From Ridgeia piscesae (taxonomy: Eukaryota; Annelida; Polychaeta; Sabellida; Siboglinidae), in NCBI GenBank assembly GCA_025642075.2, contig JAODUO010001183.1, positions 81,001-145,000 of the forward strand: a stretch of 64,000 bases of DNA. Reading direction: 5' to 3'. Under the pieces are notes generated by a model. It made no database searches. It was given only the letters and a program-made list of their open reading frames with translations, and had not been told where the DNA came from. Below, piece by piece: positions 12,166 to 25,469 of this stretch. Made by a program: the position numbers and the translations under genes. Position 1 is the first letter of the stretch, and each line of letters opens with the position of its first letter.

Positions 12166-13352
12166 CTAAGATGGTGATAATCTTCACGTAGGGAAATAAG
12201 AAAGACCTCAAGAATTACAGACCGATATGTCTACTTCCAAACACATATGAAGTACTACAGAAAAGGCTAGAGAAGACACTCAACGAAAACCAGCCACGAG
12301 AGCAAGCTGGATTCAGAAGGAGATACTCAATGATAGACCACGTCCACGTCCTAAACTAACCGAAAGAGAACTGCAGAAAATTTAATATCCCACTGCTTAT
12401 GGCATTCATAAACTACGAGAAAACGTTCGACTGGGTGCAAACGCCAGCCGTTGTTCCCTCTCTTTAAGAACAGGGACACGTAGATACCATATCGCCCAAG
12501 CTGTTTACGACAGCACTCGAAAACGTATTCCGAAAATGACTTGGGAAACCAGTAGCTTGAAGATAGACGGCGTATATCTTAGTCATCTTGGCTTCGCCGA
12601 AGACATACTCATATGCGCTAATACATCATATGAACTACAACAAATGCAACAGAAATTAGCTTATGAAAGTGAAAAAAGGGTCTAACGATGAACAAGAAAT
12701 TACACACCAGTATATATGTCAATAACACTGACACCGATAATATTGAAAGCTACATCTACCTGGGACAAAGAATCACCACCAGAGACAAAACCCAATACGA
12801 GGAGATTCAAATAAAAATCACGACTGGATGGACAGCATTAGCAAAGCACCGCGATATCTTCAAGGGTAACATTGGAACATGCTTCCAGAAACAAGTCTAC
12901 AAATCATGCGGACTTCCAGCAATAATGTACGGCGCGGAAACTTGAGAGCTCACCACCCAAGCAAAGAACAAGTTAGCAGCCGCACAAACAAATATGGAAA
13001 GACGTATGTTAAACATCACATACAGTGAGAGATAAAAACAAACATGTGGGTAAGAGAAAAGTCAAAGGTCACATACGTGATTGAAAAAGTCAGAAGAAGG
13101 AAGTGGACGTGGGTAGGCACGTCAGCAGGTTACGAGATAACCGATGGGCACTGCTTATCACCACCTGAAACCTTACCAATGAGGAAAAAACAGAGGAAGG
13201 CCGGCAAGACGGTGTACATACGAACTAGACTACCACTGGATCGGTACCATCTGGCACGGGATAGCGCAAGATAGGCAGATGTAGAAGCAGCATACTGAGG
13301 CCTTCGTCCAACCACGGGACGCTATGGCTGCACAATTGTGATGATGATTATG
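12166..13352 (+). mobile_element. RTE-clade LINE, 5'-truncated reverse transcriptase, decayed
   Basis: Plus-strand frames interrupted by stops hold, in order, KDLKNYRPI (RT block), LEKTLNENQPREQAGFR, a decayed AFVDYEKAFD-like box, ISPKLFTTALENVFRK, a broken LRFADDI box, IYLGQ (12756-12780), SCGLPAIMYGAET and KVRRRKWTWVG. These match the order of an RTE/BovB-type RT and its C-terminal connector. The 3' tail near 13338 has TGATGAT units, typical of RTE elements. The endonuclease is missing. Pieces of related elements lie at 22235-23230 and 30225-30640. Confidence 0.75.
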
Positions 13353-13359
13353 ACTATGA

Positions 13360-15175
13360 TCACAGGCGGTGGTCATCCAGTTGGTAATATTAATGCCTGC
13401 CATATTCATATTACCCTTGCATGTGTCTTTGTAACGAAGATATGATCGGCTAACTGAACTGTGCGCGTCCCAGTGACACGTTCACCATACAGGACATCTT
13501 TAGGTATAAGGCCACCAACCATTCGGTGAACGTGACCAAGTCATCGCACTCGTTGGTGGCTTCATAGTGTGCATATGCTGGTGCATGAAGCACGTTCAAG
13601 GACCTGTGTGTGAGGGACCATATCCTGACAAGATATGCCAAGGATGCGTCTAAGACAACGGAGATGGAAAATATTCAGTGTCTGTTCGAGTCTCGCATCA
13701 GTTGACCAGGCCTCACTGCCATAGAAGAGGTTGCTGAAGATATATGTTTGGTAAACATGTAGTTTCATGTTTTCTGTCAACTGTATGTTATTCCCACTGT
13801 CTTGTTCAGTTTTTATATGACAGCTGCAGCTTTTGCCCTGCGCATACTAATTTCGGCATGTAGGGCCCACTTACTTGTCATTGTTGAACCTAGACATGTG
13901 AACTGATCAATGACATCCTGACCAATAACATTCGTCTTGTTGATACTTGTAATCAATCCAAATTTTTTCAGTCGTGGAAAAATATGTTCATTAATTTATG
14001 AATGTTTTCATCTGTGTGACTAGCCAGTGCATTAACATGTGCAAAGAACATTTTCCCTATGGGGATTCGACGCACCTTTATTTTAGCCATTAGCCGGGAG
14101 AGGTTAAACATCGTTCCGTCGGTTCTTCTGTGTATGTAGACACCCTCCGCGGATGAAATAAAAGGCATACGGTAACATCATCGAAATGAATATGCCAAAA
14201 CGATGTCACTGCCTTACACCGCTGCGGATCTCAAACGATCCAGATATAGCCCCGTGATCATAGAAAGGGGAGATCACACTGAGTAATTTTGGAGGGCAAC
14301 GAATTTTCTCCACCAAATTGAACAAACCACTTCTGCTCACTGCTCAAACTTTCAAAAGGTCGATGAATACAATATACAGCGGTCTTTTGTGTTCTCTACA
14401 TTTCTCTTACAGCAGTCGGACAGAGATTATGATGTGTATTGTATATCTTTTATTTCTGAACTCGCATTGAGACACGGTATATATGCATTCAGCCAGGATT
14501 TGCAGTCTAGCCATGGTATCACATACGCAAACCTTTTCCTACGACGGTTATCAGGGTGATAGCGCAGTAACTGGTGCCATTGCTACGACCACCTTTGTTT
14601 TATGTAGAGTTGTTATATTAGCGTTAAGCATATCTTGGAGAACTGCAACGTTTTTTCAACATAGGCAAAGATGTTCATACAGGTAACACTGCACGTTTTC
14701 CATACTTAATCTCCTGGTTTGTTTTCATTGAAGCAGTCTTAGTTATGTTGCTATTCTAATTCCATCATCCATGCTCCTAATATTTCCTGTTCTGCTTGGA
14801 ATGGTAAAGCCTCTTGGGTATCAGTCTGACCCTTGTACAAACTAGTGTGTAGTCAATGTCACAATCCGCACTATCGTTGCTTCGAGTGTTTGTAGCAATT
14901 TGAGAGTGGTGCGTCTGGTGAAGACTATATCAAGTAGATGCCAGTGATTTGATCTCCAGTGTTTTCACGACACTTTGTGGAACACGATTATCCTTTCCAC
15001 CGTCTGAAGCAAGCAGCAGCACGCGTTCCCCACACAAATCGGGTTGGGTTTATAAGTCTCGCCTGCTCACTCGCGTGTTGTGTTATCACGGGTCGGTGAC
15101 AATGACGTGTCTTATTCAGTACAGCGCAAGGCAGCGCAATGTGTATATATAGGCCCTGGATTGCCCCGTATTCAG
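13360..15175 (-). mobile_element. Decayed APE-type LINE (group 2), inverted relative to 53000-54110
   Basis: The minus strand carries the C-terminal RT connector (KLHVYQTYIFSNLFYGSEAW, then HLRCLRRILGISCQDMVP at about 13640-13590) and upstream the LASHTDEN part of the RT (about 14045-13970). All are separated by stops. Sequence 14483-15175 matches 53000-53950 in inverse orientation. I could not recognise an intact catalytic box. The same LINE type is better preserved at 31440-33175 and 48520-51625. Confidence 0.65.
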
Positions 15176-15240
15176 AATCCCTCCCTCCCTCACTCCCCCT
15201 CCCTCCCTTCCTCCCTCCCCCTCCCTCCCCTCCGTTAGGA
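15176..15240. repeat. CCCT-rich simple repeat
   Basis: CCCTCCCT-type units over about 55 bp. The inverse GGGA repeat lies at the matching border of the inverted copy (52680-52750). Confidence 0.85.
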
Positions 15241-15608
15241 TCTTGTCATTGGAGAGGATATGCATTTTACAACTCATCTAAAATATATGGGATTGTCTCA
15301 ACAAAATGCAAACGAATTTCCAGAGGTATCCACTTCAATTCAACCGGGTGACGTCAATATGACTCATTTAGCATTCAACATTCTAATGGCCACCGGCACA
15401 AATCTCCTGCTATAGCATGTTTTACATTTTATACAACGGTATCTCCTTTGAGACGGAAGTACATGGAAGAACGTAGAGAGCGGGTGATCAGACTCAGTAG
15501 CGACAGCACGAGCATTCTTTAAAATTGCATGGTCGATTATTTCGGAGAGCTTTGGTGTAGGTAAACCAATGATCTTGGCAGAAACATGTGAGATTTTCAG
15601 AAGCCTTA
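15241..15608 (-). mobile_element. L2-like LINE 3' fragment, second copy
   Basis: This matches 1553-1922 closely, with small deletions, and encodes the same C-terminal RT stretch (ending RSFVPVAIRMLN) on the minus strand. It is cut abruptly at 15608, where unrelated sequence starts. Confidence 0.7.
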
Positions 15609-16345
15609 AAGGTCAAGGTCAGATTAAAGCCACTTATAACTAATGTTATAATCGCTTTGAACAATATCTTGAGTATTAAATAATATTTTTAACGGTTTCG
15701 AAAGGCTGCTTAATGTATTGACCCAGTTCTTTCCTTAGAGTGATTCACTCATTTGCATAAATTCGAAATGGCCTCCAAATGACCAGATACATATGTCGTG
15801 TTTTTTAACAGAGCAATATTCACAAAGGTCTAAAAAATAACGTGCACATATATACATTATGAACATTTACAACTTGTGACATGGGGCTACCCAGATTTGA
15901 AAGCAAAATTGAAGTCAAACGAAGGCCAAATTAAAAAAGTGTTTACAGGAATCTGTCTTCAAGCTTACATTAAACTAAGAATTTATATGCTTATTTTGTA
16001 TAAACCACTATTTCTGGGGTCTAGGAATCCACTTATGTTATGAGAATACCCACAAGTGTCGGTCGTATTGGATTTCAAGATAGCCGCAATACGAGCATTG
16101 CATTTCTTTTGACTTTCGGAATTATATCTTTGCTCGGTAACCAAACCTGACATCTGCAACAGTAACACATTGACCCCATACAGTGCTGCCACATGTCCAC
16201 TAACAACCGGATGTCGTACCAACATGACAGCTAGACATCCACAACCCGAAAACCCGAGAAAAGTGCTGTGATGCCATATTGGCAGTGTAGTATATTAATC
16301 TCAGTGGGGTAATGCTCTTTTGTATACATAATCATAGAACGACAA
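15609..16345. other. Intron sequence, no feature recognised
   Basis: No domain, splice-bounded exon or repeat recognised; the longest frame here (minus 16225-15983) has no motif. Confidence 0.45.
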
Positions 16346-16610
16346 GTTTTCATCAAGAACAATGCCTAGGTACTTCAAACCCCTAGGTACTTGAAACCCT
16401 TATTTCGGGTTCTAGATAACCTTCGGACGTAGGTTTTGAAGGCTGATTAATCAACAATGTTGGACTTAAACAGACAAATTAATTAATCGATCTGGAGGTG
16501 GATCTCTCTGGATAAATAGAAAATTCCTCCTTTAAGACGACCTACAAAGACCATGTCACATGCATATTTGAAAAATAAGCCTTGAGCAGTTGACTACATA
16601 CACATCATCT
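16346..16610 (-). mobile_element. L2/CR1-like RT fragment (YADDM-type palm box)
   Basis: Read on the minus strand, the sequence gives KYACDMVFVGRLK (a decayed KYADDM palm box), then a conserved LICLFKSNIVD region and, near 16390, FKYLGI. The order is that of the RT palm followed by the thumb in L2/CR1 LINEs. A second copy of the same fragment, in the same orientation, is at 54370-54570. Confidence 0.5.
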
Positions 16611-17079
16611 CACATATTTAGCAATGGTAGATGTAATCGTCTATACAATTATACAGTCGACAGTCGTTACATTGTCAAGCACCCAGGTATTTCTGCAATC
16701 GGCAAAATGATGGATAGTTTCCATGAGCGTAGTCTAGAATGTGTGTTTAAAAACAATTGGAAAAACCTTGTGAAAAAGAACTCAGCTGATTCGCGCATAC
16801 TTTCATAACACAGCCCCGCAAACCATCGGACATCTATATTTGGGTTAATACATGAGAATCATCTGAAAACATCATATTCGACCAGTGATACAGAGCAGCT
16901 GCTTATTACCTGACATAATCTATCACATTCGTCCCTAAGGCTATTGCCAGAGCAGGTCTGGCAAGAAGCACGGATACGGCTGTTTGTGCGAGAGCAAATA
17001 TGGCCGGACGGGGACGTGCACGCACGTCTGGTTAAGGCTATTTTTAGTGCATACATGTCGATATGTCGTCTTCCTAATG

Positions 17080-17800
17080 GATTCAGATAAATGCGACGTT
17101 CTGAGCATTTTTAAAGCGCCCCCGGTGTGGTAGGCGGTGAACTATCAACTAGGGCTTATGTTAAGTGGCGCCCGATAGGAATAGGTCATGAACTAGTACG
17201 GTCAAAATTCGTGTCTTATTTTTAATCTAGATTAAAAATGTCAATTTGCATCCCCTAGCTGAGAGGTCATCAAATACAAAACTCAGTCAAGGTCAAATGT
17301 CAATGTCAAATATTAAATTGCATGCACAATGTTATATTTTGTTGTTTCCGGGAATATATCACAATTATAACATGCGCAATGTTATAATTGTATATATTCT
17401 TGTGAATATGGGATACATTTGATTGGGACGCCACTTTGGTTACGTTCCCATGTATGCGACTAACGCATCTCATATCTCATTTCCTTATATTAGTCGTCCC
17501 GCCCACCCCTGACCGAACGGCACTATGCGCTATGCACTATTATAATAGTGGACTAATGCATGTCATCACCTCTAGATATTTTATCAGCAAACTTGAATAC
17601 AATTATAAATTCATGTGTCTTATTTTCAAACTATGTCAAACAGGTCCCATATGCAGCGCCCAAGTGGTTAGGTTATGAACTATAAAATATACATAAAATG
17701 AAGTTAACGTCTTCCGGAAATAGGTCATCCTCATAGGTCATTGCGCATGCGCAATGTTACATATGTTCCCCACGTAGTCCATTTATATATGTCACTGCAG
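17080..17800. repeat. Short dispersed repeat cluster with GCGCAATG palindromes
   Basis: AGCGCCC...GGTGAACTAT and AGCGCCC...GTTATGAACTAT occur near 17116 and 17656. A 13-bp-arm palindrome lies at 17361-17391, and CATTGCGCATGCGCAATG at 17739-17756. These suggest overlapping MITE or SINE-like pieces. Related sequence lies at 4850-4980. Confidence 0.4.
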
Positions 17801-18137
17801 AACACAACCAGACAAGTCTAACCACGTTTTCCGTCTCCGAATGTGTTTGTATCCAACCAGTAGTATAAAATCATTAATGTGACGGTGACTAAGACGTATG
17901 TAGTCGTCCGAAATATAGGAATGTTTGATGCGCATGCATATTTCAACATGGCTTGCTATGCAAACGTCAAGGAAGTAATAAACTGTAACCGCCACATCTG
18001 TAACGAAACCATACAAATCTAGTCACGTTTTCAAGTATGGTGTTATGTTTGTATGTTACATAAGCACTCATCAAGTTTCATTTTTACAGCTTGATGGCGC
18101 ACGAGTATAATTAATTCCTATGTAAATAAAATAAATA

Positions 18138-18241
<104 letters not shown>

Positions 18242-18512
18242 GTATAGATAAATACATAAATAAAATAAATTGAATAAATAAATTCGCTAACATTCAATAA
18301 ATCAAATAAATCAATAAAATCGAATACATAAATTAATGAATAAATAACATTAATAAAATCAGGCAAATTCGCTAACATTTCACAATTTCATCGCGATCAT
18401 GTTTTCGTATTTTATACTACATCAGCATTGTATTTTATAGTAAAATAAAAATATCCTAGCGGTTCAGCGCGATAGCGTTGCCACTTTTTCGTGTAGCTGT
18501 TTTTCATTTCAG

Positions 18513-18671
18513 CGTGGGGCTCATGGGGACCGTGGGCCAAGTGTTCTAAGACGTGTGGTGATGGTCAGAGAATGCGAAGACGAGAATGCGATAGTCCGAG
18601 ACCTTCTGGAGGCATGACTTGTAGTGGGGACCGTGGAGAGTCGGTGCTTTGTAATGAAAATCCTTGTCCAG
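18513..18671 (+). CDS. Gene A TSP1 domain exon 1
   Basis: The exon lies between the acceptor TTTTTCATTTCAG and the donor GTAAGC, phase 1-1, 53 codons. It encodes a full thrombospondin type 1 repeat: the tryptophan ladder WGSWGPW, CSKTCG, a basic RMRRREC strand, and six cysteines ending NPCP. W-x-x-W is the C-mannosylation pattern and C-x-x-T-C-G the O-fucosylation pattern of TSP1 domains, both acting in the secretory pathway. Joined to FN2 it reads CIPAWGSW without a break. The intron after it begins with a (GT)n and (TA)n tract within 15 bp. Confidence 0.92.
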
Positions 18672-18683
18672 GTAAGCTACGTG

Positions 18684-18846
<163 letters not shown>

Positions 18847-19139
18847 CTCGGATCGTTTCTGATTAAAATGTACCCGCAATGAACGACTAAAGAGTCCATG
18901 ACCAAGGAGGCGGCTCTGGTCAACTATGGCTACGAGCAGGGGTTGCTAAAAATGTCTGCGTAAAATACAGCCGCCAAAACAGGTAGCGCCGTACATCGTC
19001 AGAACTCTTCTAAGAGATGAACAGATACAAGAACTCAAATGTTGATATGGGGTGTATTGGGGATCGGAGAAGTGACAAGACGAGAGGAATATTTCAAATC
19101 CAAACAAAATGGTCACGTATTATGCCATTATAAAGCAAA

Positions 19140-20351
19140 CAACGGCCAAGCATGATTATGCTTTTTCCTGAACAGGAAATGGAAACACCATATAGTGAGG
19201 TAAACAGTATCATCCCCAGAGTAGCAGAACGTGTTCTGTTCATAACAAAGCGCTATAAACTGAAGATATGGCTCTGTGATAACGGACTCGTGATGAATAA
19301 CAACAAGTCACAAGCCATTGTCATCCATTCATCAAACCTGCGTACACCAACCTCGTTAACCCGCGTCAACATATGTGGCCAGCTCGTTATACGGGATCTA
19401 GGATTCAACGTCGACGCAAACCTAACAATGACGTCACAAGTGGCCAACGTGTGTCGCTCCGCCTACTACCATCTGTCACGAATCGCCAAGATACGAGACT
19501 CCATCAGTACCACTGTATGTAAGAGTCTCATACACGGACACGTAACTTCGCGACTCGACTACGGCAACGCAATATTACACGGCATAAGTGATCGTCACAT
19601 GCACCCTCTGGAAATGGTCCAGCGGTCTGCGGCACGAATTGTCAGGCAAATTCGGCGGCGCGACCGGCAGTCCATGACAACAATACTGCGGCAGTTACAC
19701 TGGTTGCCTGTCAGAAAGCGAATCGATTTTAAACTACTTGTACTTGTGCACAGGGCCATATACAATGGCACGCCGGAGTATCTTGCGGCACTGCTACGCC
19801 GCCACACACCTCCCCGTTCGCTGCGCTCTGCAGGCGGGTTACTGCTAGAGGTGCCCAGAGTCAACCTGGAACGTTTCGGCCGCCGTGCATTTGCCTGTGC
19901 AGGACCCACTGTGTGGAACAAACTTCCAAGGAACATACGTGAAAACAGCAACATTACACAGTTCAAGAAGCAATTAAAGACACTTTTATTTTCCACATAA
20001 CTAGTTTCACACAACGAACATTATATTTTAGCTAATTTATTATTACGATGTATACATATATTATTTATTTTATTTATTTTTATTACTATCAGTGCAGTAT
20101 AGCGGGTTCTAATGTTTTGTTTGTAATGTATATATTTAATATTCATTTTTTTAAAGAATTATATAATTTATACATAGCCAATTTTACACGGTTTTTATCA
20201 TAGTGTCTCATTACTTTATATTATTATCATTATTACTGTCACCATTATTTTAATAAGTATACGCAAATTTACATGTATGTACACACCCGTGAACGGGACA
20301 GCCGTCCCGGATTTCATGGTGTCAAAATAAAGTTATTATTATTATTATTAT
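19140..20351 (+). mobile_element. CR1/L2-superfamily LINE, 5'-truncated, RT C-terminal 282-codon frame
   Basis: A 282-codon frame (19152-20000) is open to its natural end. Motifs in order: LVMNNNKSQAIVI (RT thumb), VIRDLGFNVDANLTM, HGHVTSRLDYGNAILHG, QRSAARIVRQ, LRQLHWLPVRKRIDFKLL, GPTVWNKLPRNIR and a final FKKQLKTLLF. This is the C-terminal third of an ORF2 protein; the endonuclease and catalytic box are missing. The 3' end is an ATT-repeat tail at 20332-20351. The lack of stops suggests this is one of the younger insertions. It lies in the intron between the two TSP1 exons. Confidence 0.85.
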
Positions 20352-20553
20352 ATACAAATATGTGGTTGAAAACCCCGAAAACGTCTCCAGTAAGGTTTTA
20401 AAATGGGAAACATTATATTCCAATATATTTGAAAATAGTTGCTTCCATATGAAAGTATATATGCTGAACTTCTAGGAACTATCATCCTTCTCATCCAATC
20501 TAACCTTGTTTTATTGCGCCAACCTGTCAAACGAGGATGATTTCCCGTCTTTT

Positions 20554-21862
20554 TTTCCCAATGTATCCTACGTTATCCGCCACCTTGTCGTACTAAAGAT
20601 GCGTGGGCATACTTTAAAATAATAATTAATAAATTAACAATGAGCGTAATGCTAGATGAAGTATGTAGAACTGATTCAGGTTCAGATTATTTTTAATATG
20701 AGATTTCTTTTTTGGAAAATGTGAGTTTGTTTTGAAGATGCAGAAAAATGTGTAGTTGCAAAAGTTTTCCAAAAGCCACAATTATTGAATCAAGTAGGCC
20801 ACGTAAATGGTTTTGGTACGATGTTTTGCATTGGCTAGCTATCATTTTGTTATCCAGATTTCTGATTTAAACCAGCTGCAAGTGATAGCTTAATTTTGCA
20901 TACAAAAATAACTACGTCTAAGTGGAATTATACGATACTAATCTCTCGTTGTGAAGGAAATCTCACTTGTACAATATCACATTTGTTTGTCATACATGCA
21001 TTGCTAAATACAAGTTTAGTTTTGCAAATTGGGTATCAGACCCGCTGCAAAACCACTTTCGTTTGGATCTGACTCAAACGTTGCCGTAAGAACGCATGGA
21101 ATGTGTTACAACGCTTTCTTCCCCGCGATAACGTAGAATACAGGATAACGTAAAATACATCATTTGGTATTATTGGACCATATGTAATTAAAGTAGGTAT
21201 GTATATCATGCACAACTTTTATTTCACAAAATAAATAAGGTAATCTCGTATGGTATACCTTGAATATAAACTCTGAAAACAACATTATTTCATTATGAAG
21301 GGAATCTAGCTAGTACAATATTACGTTTGTTTGTCATGCATGCACTGCTAAATACAAACTTATCTTTTGTTTTGCAAATTGTGCGTTAGACCCGCAGCAG
21401 AACCACTTTCGTTTGGATCTGGCCTAAACTTTGCCATAAGAACAGTATGGAATGTGTTATTATGCTTCCTTCCCCGCGATAACGTAGAATACCGGATAAC
21501 GTAAAATACACCATTTGGTATTATCGAACGATACGTGATTAAATTAGGTGTCTATATTATGCACAACTTGTATTTCACAAAGGAAACAAGGTACCCTCAT
21601 ATATTATACCTTGATTGTATACAGGGGAAAGCACGTATATGAAAGAAGTGGATAACTTAGAATACATTCTTAACGAGGACGCTGTTTTTCTGCCGTTTTG
21701 ATGTCTTCTGACGATCAGAAAAGTTGACTATGCTCATAGCTTATGTTTTTAGATGACAACCCCATGTATATGTGTTAAGCAGACATACTTTCCAATCAGA
21801 TAGCTTTTCATTGGTGCACAGTGATGATATATATTATGCGGATAACATACAATACATTAATT
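20554..21862. mobile_element. Possible non-autonomous DNA element with internal 345-bp duplication
   Basis: Two units of about 345 bp (starting near 20946 and 21290) are tandem copies: both contain CCACTTTCGTTTGGATCTG and CCCCGCGATAACGTAGAATAC. The motif GGATAACGTA-AATAC is repeated at least six times, and it is inverted at the left edge (CCTACGTTATCCGC, 20566-20579) against GCGGATAACATAC at the right (21838-21850). No protein frame is visible. Confidence 0.4.
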
Positions 21863-21869
21863 TTTTGGA

Positions 21870-22230
21870 CAAGTTATATACGTGGGTAAGGTAAGGAAAT
21901 ATATGCGAATATTTTAGAGAATATCATAAAATAATATATATGTATTCTAAGAATGAACTAAAACATGTAGTTAAGCAGCTAACAGTTACTAAATATTACA
22001 GTTACCATACGTTTTAATACTACCCTTTGCTGTGAACAATCCAAAATGGGATTTTGTGTGTGTGTGTTTCATAACCACAAACTCATATAAATTATCATAC
22101 TACCATGAACACACAACTATCGCAAGAAAGAGCAAGCCGAGCTGCATTTGACTAAGCTATTTATATTCCTATTAAAGCCATACCACTTATATTATATATA
22201 GATATTTGCTACTGGCGACGATTTTGGGGT
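21870..22230. other. Intron sequence, no feature recognised
   Basis: AT-rich sequence with nothing recognisable. Confidence 0.45.
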
Positions 22231-22234
22231 TTTC

Positions 22235-23230
22235 AACCATATACACCAACAACATCATATTCAAAAGAAGACATCAATATCTTCTACAACGACGTGGATG
22301 AGACTTTAGGGAAACCAAACCACTACATGATAGTGATGGGAGACTTCTATACTCAAATGGGGACTAAAACAAAACATATGGAAACAGCAACGGGCACATT
22401 TGGGCTCGAAACAGAAACGAGACAGGCGACACCTTGGGAGAATGGGCAAATAAAGAAAGTACGAAATAATGAATACAGTGGTTCAGAAGAAAGCAGGGAG
22501 GAGATGGACATGGAACAGCCCAAACGGTGTAGCGAAGTTCGAAATTAATTACACCCTAACAAACATGTCACAGATCGTCAAAGATGTAACAGTCGTCAAC
22601 CAAATCAACATTGGAATTGACTTCAGAATGGTTATGAGCGACATCAAACTGGACTTAGAGATGGAAAAGAAAACAGTGATGACCAAGAAGTTACCAAGAA
22701 CAGATACAAAATAAACTGGACCAAAGAAGATCAAAATCCGACTAGAATTGAGAAACCGATTTGAAAGACAAGAACTAGACTACATTGACAACATCAGCGA
22801 AAGCATCACATACATGATCCAACGAAGCGCCACAAGAGTATCGTAAGCATTCGACAAGCCACGTGAAATACAGGATATTGTCACCAACACGAACGCTAAT
22901 GACGAAACGACGAGCAGTGAAGGGAAACTGGGAAGATAAACAAGGAATATAATATGGAGAAATATGGAACACAAAAAGAAAGCCAAAGAAGATATCAGGA
23001 AATACAACCAAGAGAACATTCGAGAAATGATCAGGGCATTAAATAGGCTGAATAAAGTCAGTAGAACGCAGACACTAGGCCAATAAAGCCAGATTACACT
23101 CCTAGACAAGCAGGGTAGAAAAATCCATGCAAATTATACGCTAGCAGTCGAACAAACATATATGGAATGGAGTATGTTAAACGTCACATACAGGGACAGA
23201 AAAACAAAAAACTGAGTAAGAGAAATAACA
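22235..23230 (+). mobile_element. RTE-clade LINE, endonuclease fragment with internal deletion
   Basis: The plus strand holds the middle of an APE-type endonuclease: YMIVMGDFYTQMGTK (normally MGDFNAKVG), FGLETE, RRWTWNSPNG in a shifted frame, then SQIVKDVTVVNQINIGIDFRMVMSDIKLD, where FR replaces the usual catalytic DH(R). After further decayed linker sequence it jumps to YGMEYVKRHIQG near 23160, a C-terminal RT segment, so the RT core is deleted. Inactive. Confidence 0.7.
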
Positions 23231-23261
23231 AAGATTGCAGTCTTAACTAGCGCATTCTCTT

Positions 23262-23380
23262 TCTCCGTCTCTGTCTGTCTTCTCTCAATCACTCTCATTC
23301 TCTGTCTCTCTCTCTTGCTTGCTCTTTCTCTCCCTCCCTCCCTCCCTCCCCCTCCCTCCACCCCCCTCTCTCTCTCTCTG
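23262..23380. repeat. CT-rich simple repeat
   Basis: Irregular TCTC and CCCTCC tracts. Confidence 0.85.
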
Positions 23381-23449
23381 TTTTAGGTTTTGACATACGT
23401 ACTGACACACATACACACGCAAGCATAAACACGTACACATGCAAACACA

Positions 23450-24190
23450 TGTGTGCGTCGTAATGTGTACTGAACTATGCGCGTCAAACTGTGTACTGCA
23501 GTGTTTGCGTCGTACAATGTATTGAACTGTGTGCGTCGTACAGTGTATTGAACTGTGCGCGTCGTACTGTGTACTTAACTGTTTGCATAGTACTGTGAAC
23601 TGAACGCTGTGCATCAGACTGTGTACTGAACTGTGTGCGTCGTACTAAGAACTGAACTGTGTGCATCGTACTGTGGACTGAGCTGTGTGCGTCATACTGT
23701 GTACCAAACTGTGTGCGTCGTACTGTGAACTGAATTCTGCGCGTCGAATGTTGTACTGAACTGCGTACTGAACGTTATGTTCGTCCTGTGTACTGAACTG
23801 TGTCCATAAATCTGTGTACTAACCTGTGTGCCATGTACTGTGTACTGAACCGTATGAGTCATAGAGTATGCTGAACTGTGTGTGTCTTACAGTGCACAAA
23901 ACTGTGCGTCGCACAGTGTATTCATATATGTGAATCACACTGTGTATTGAAATGTGTGTGTGTGTGTCGTACAGTGTACTAAACAACGTCGTACTGTTTG
24001 TTGTTGAGCTGTGTGCGACGTACTGTGTATTGAGATATGTGCGTCGTACCATATACGTAACTGTGTGTGTCGTAAAGTGTACTGAACAGCGTCGCACTGT
24101 TTGTTGAACTGTGTGCAAGGTACTGTGCACTGAAATGTGTCCGTCAAGCTGTGTACTGAAATGTGTGTGAAGTACTGCGTACTGAACTGG
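23450..24190. repeat. 26-27-bp minisatellite, over 20 degenerate copies
   Basis: Units of the form TGTGTACTGAACTGTGTGCG plus TCGTAC are repeated across 740 bp with many substitutions. Frames open on the minus strand are a by-product of the repeat and not a gene. Confidence 0.85.
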
Positions 24191-24883
24191 TGAGAGTGTT
24201 TGAAGGGCACACAGGTATTAAATGGAACACGATTTCTGCTTCGCTGCATAATATACTATCACGCTACAATTAGTGCGCGTAGACTCTCCGTGCACAAGTT
24301 TCCATATATGTTTATCGCCACGTGTTCATCCATAAAACTGGAGAGACTGAAGGGTATATCAACTTATTCACAGTATTACCCGAAGAAACACAATTCTGAC
24401 CTGGGCTCTCTTGGTTGCGAGTTCATAACAGTAGTCACTGAACCAATGGGAGTCTCAGTGAGTCTCTTTATGTTAATTATATCCATGGATGGATTTATTG
24501 TAAAACTAAATATGTGTGTCTGTCATCAGGTCGTCGCACTAGGTTCGCAGTGAACAAAGTGATACTCTCGTTTATTGGACTTTGAACTGATACTCAGCTG
24601 TTACATGTTTTAATGTTTACTATCCAAGTGCAGTGTATACATTAATGTTGGTAGAAATATACTAATTTATCAGTCAAAACTAAATCAAAAATTATTTTGT
24701 TGGATGCCTACTTCGGCATGATAGAATACTGTGTATCGCGCAATGCTGTATAGTCCTCAGTGATGTCACGTTTGGAAATGTCCTTATCAATCTCGATCCC
24801 TCTCTCTTTCTCTCTCTCTCATACATTTGCGTGTGTCTGTGTTATTACGTTGGGTGTGGTCAAATTGACGTATGGAAAAGGAG

Positions 24884-24884
<1 letters not shown>

Positions 24885-24946
<62 letters not shown>

Positions 24947-25010
24947 CAGAGAGACAGAGACGAGAGACAGAGAGACAGAGAGAGAGACAGAGACAGAGAG
25001 AGAAGCAGAA
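24885..25010. repeat. (GA)n / GACAGA repeat
   Basis: Purine dinucleotide run with GACA interruptions. Confidence 0.95.
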
Positions 25011-25047
25011 CAGGACAGGAGTGGAGAGAGGGACAGGATGAGACTAG

Positions 25048-25459
<412 letters not shown>

Positions 25460-25469
25460 CCATCATACC

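Noticed and set aside
19595..20014. 139-codon minus-strand frame
   Set aside because: It is the antisense shadow of the LINE reverse transcriptase frame at 19152-20000.
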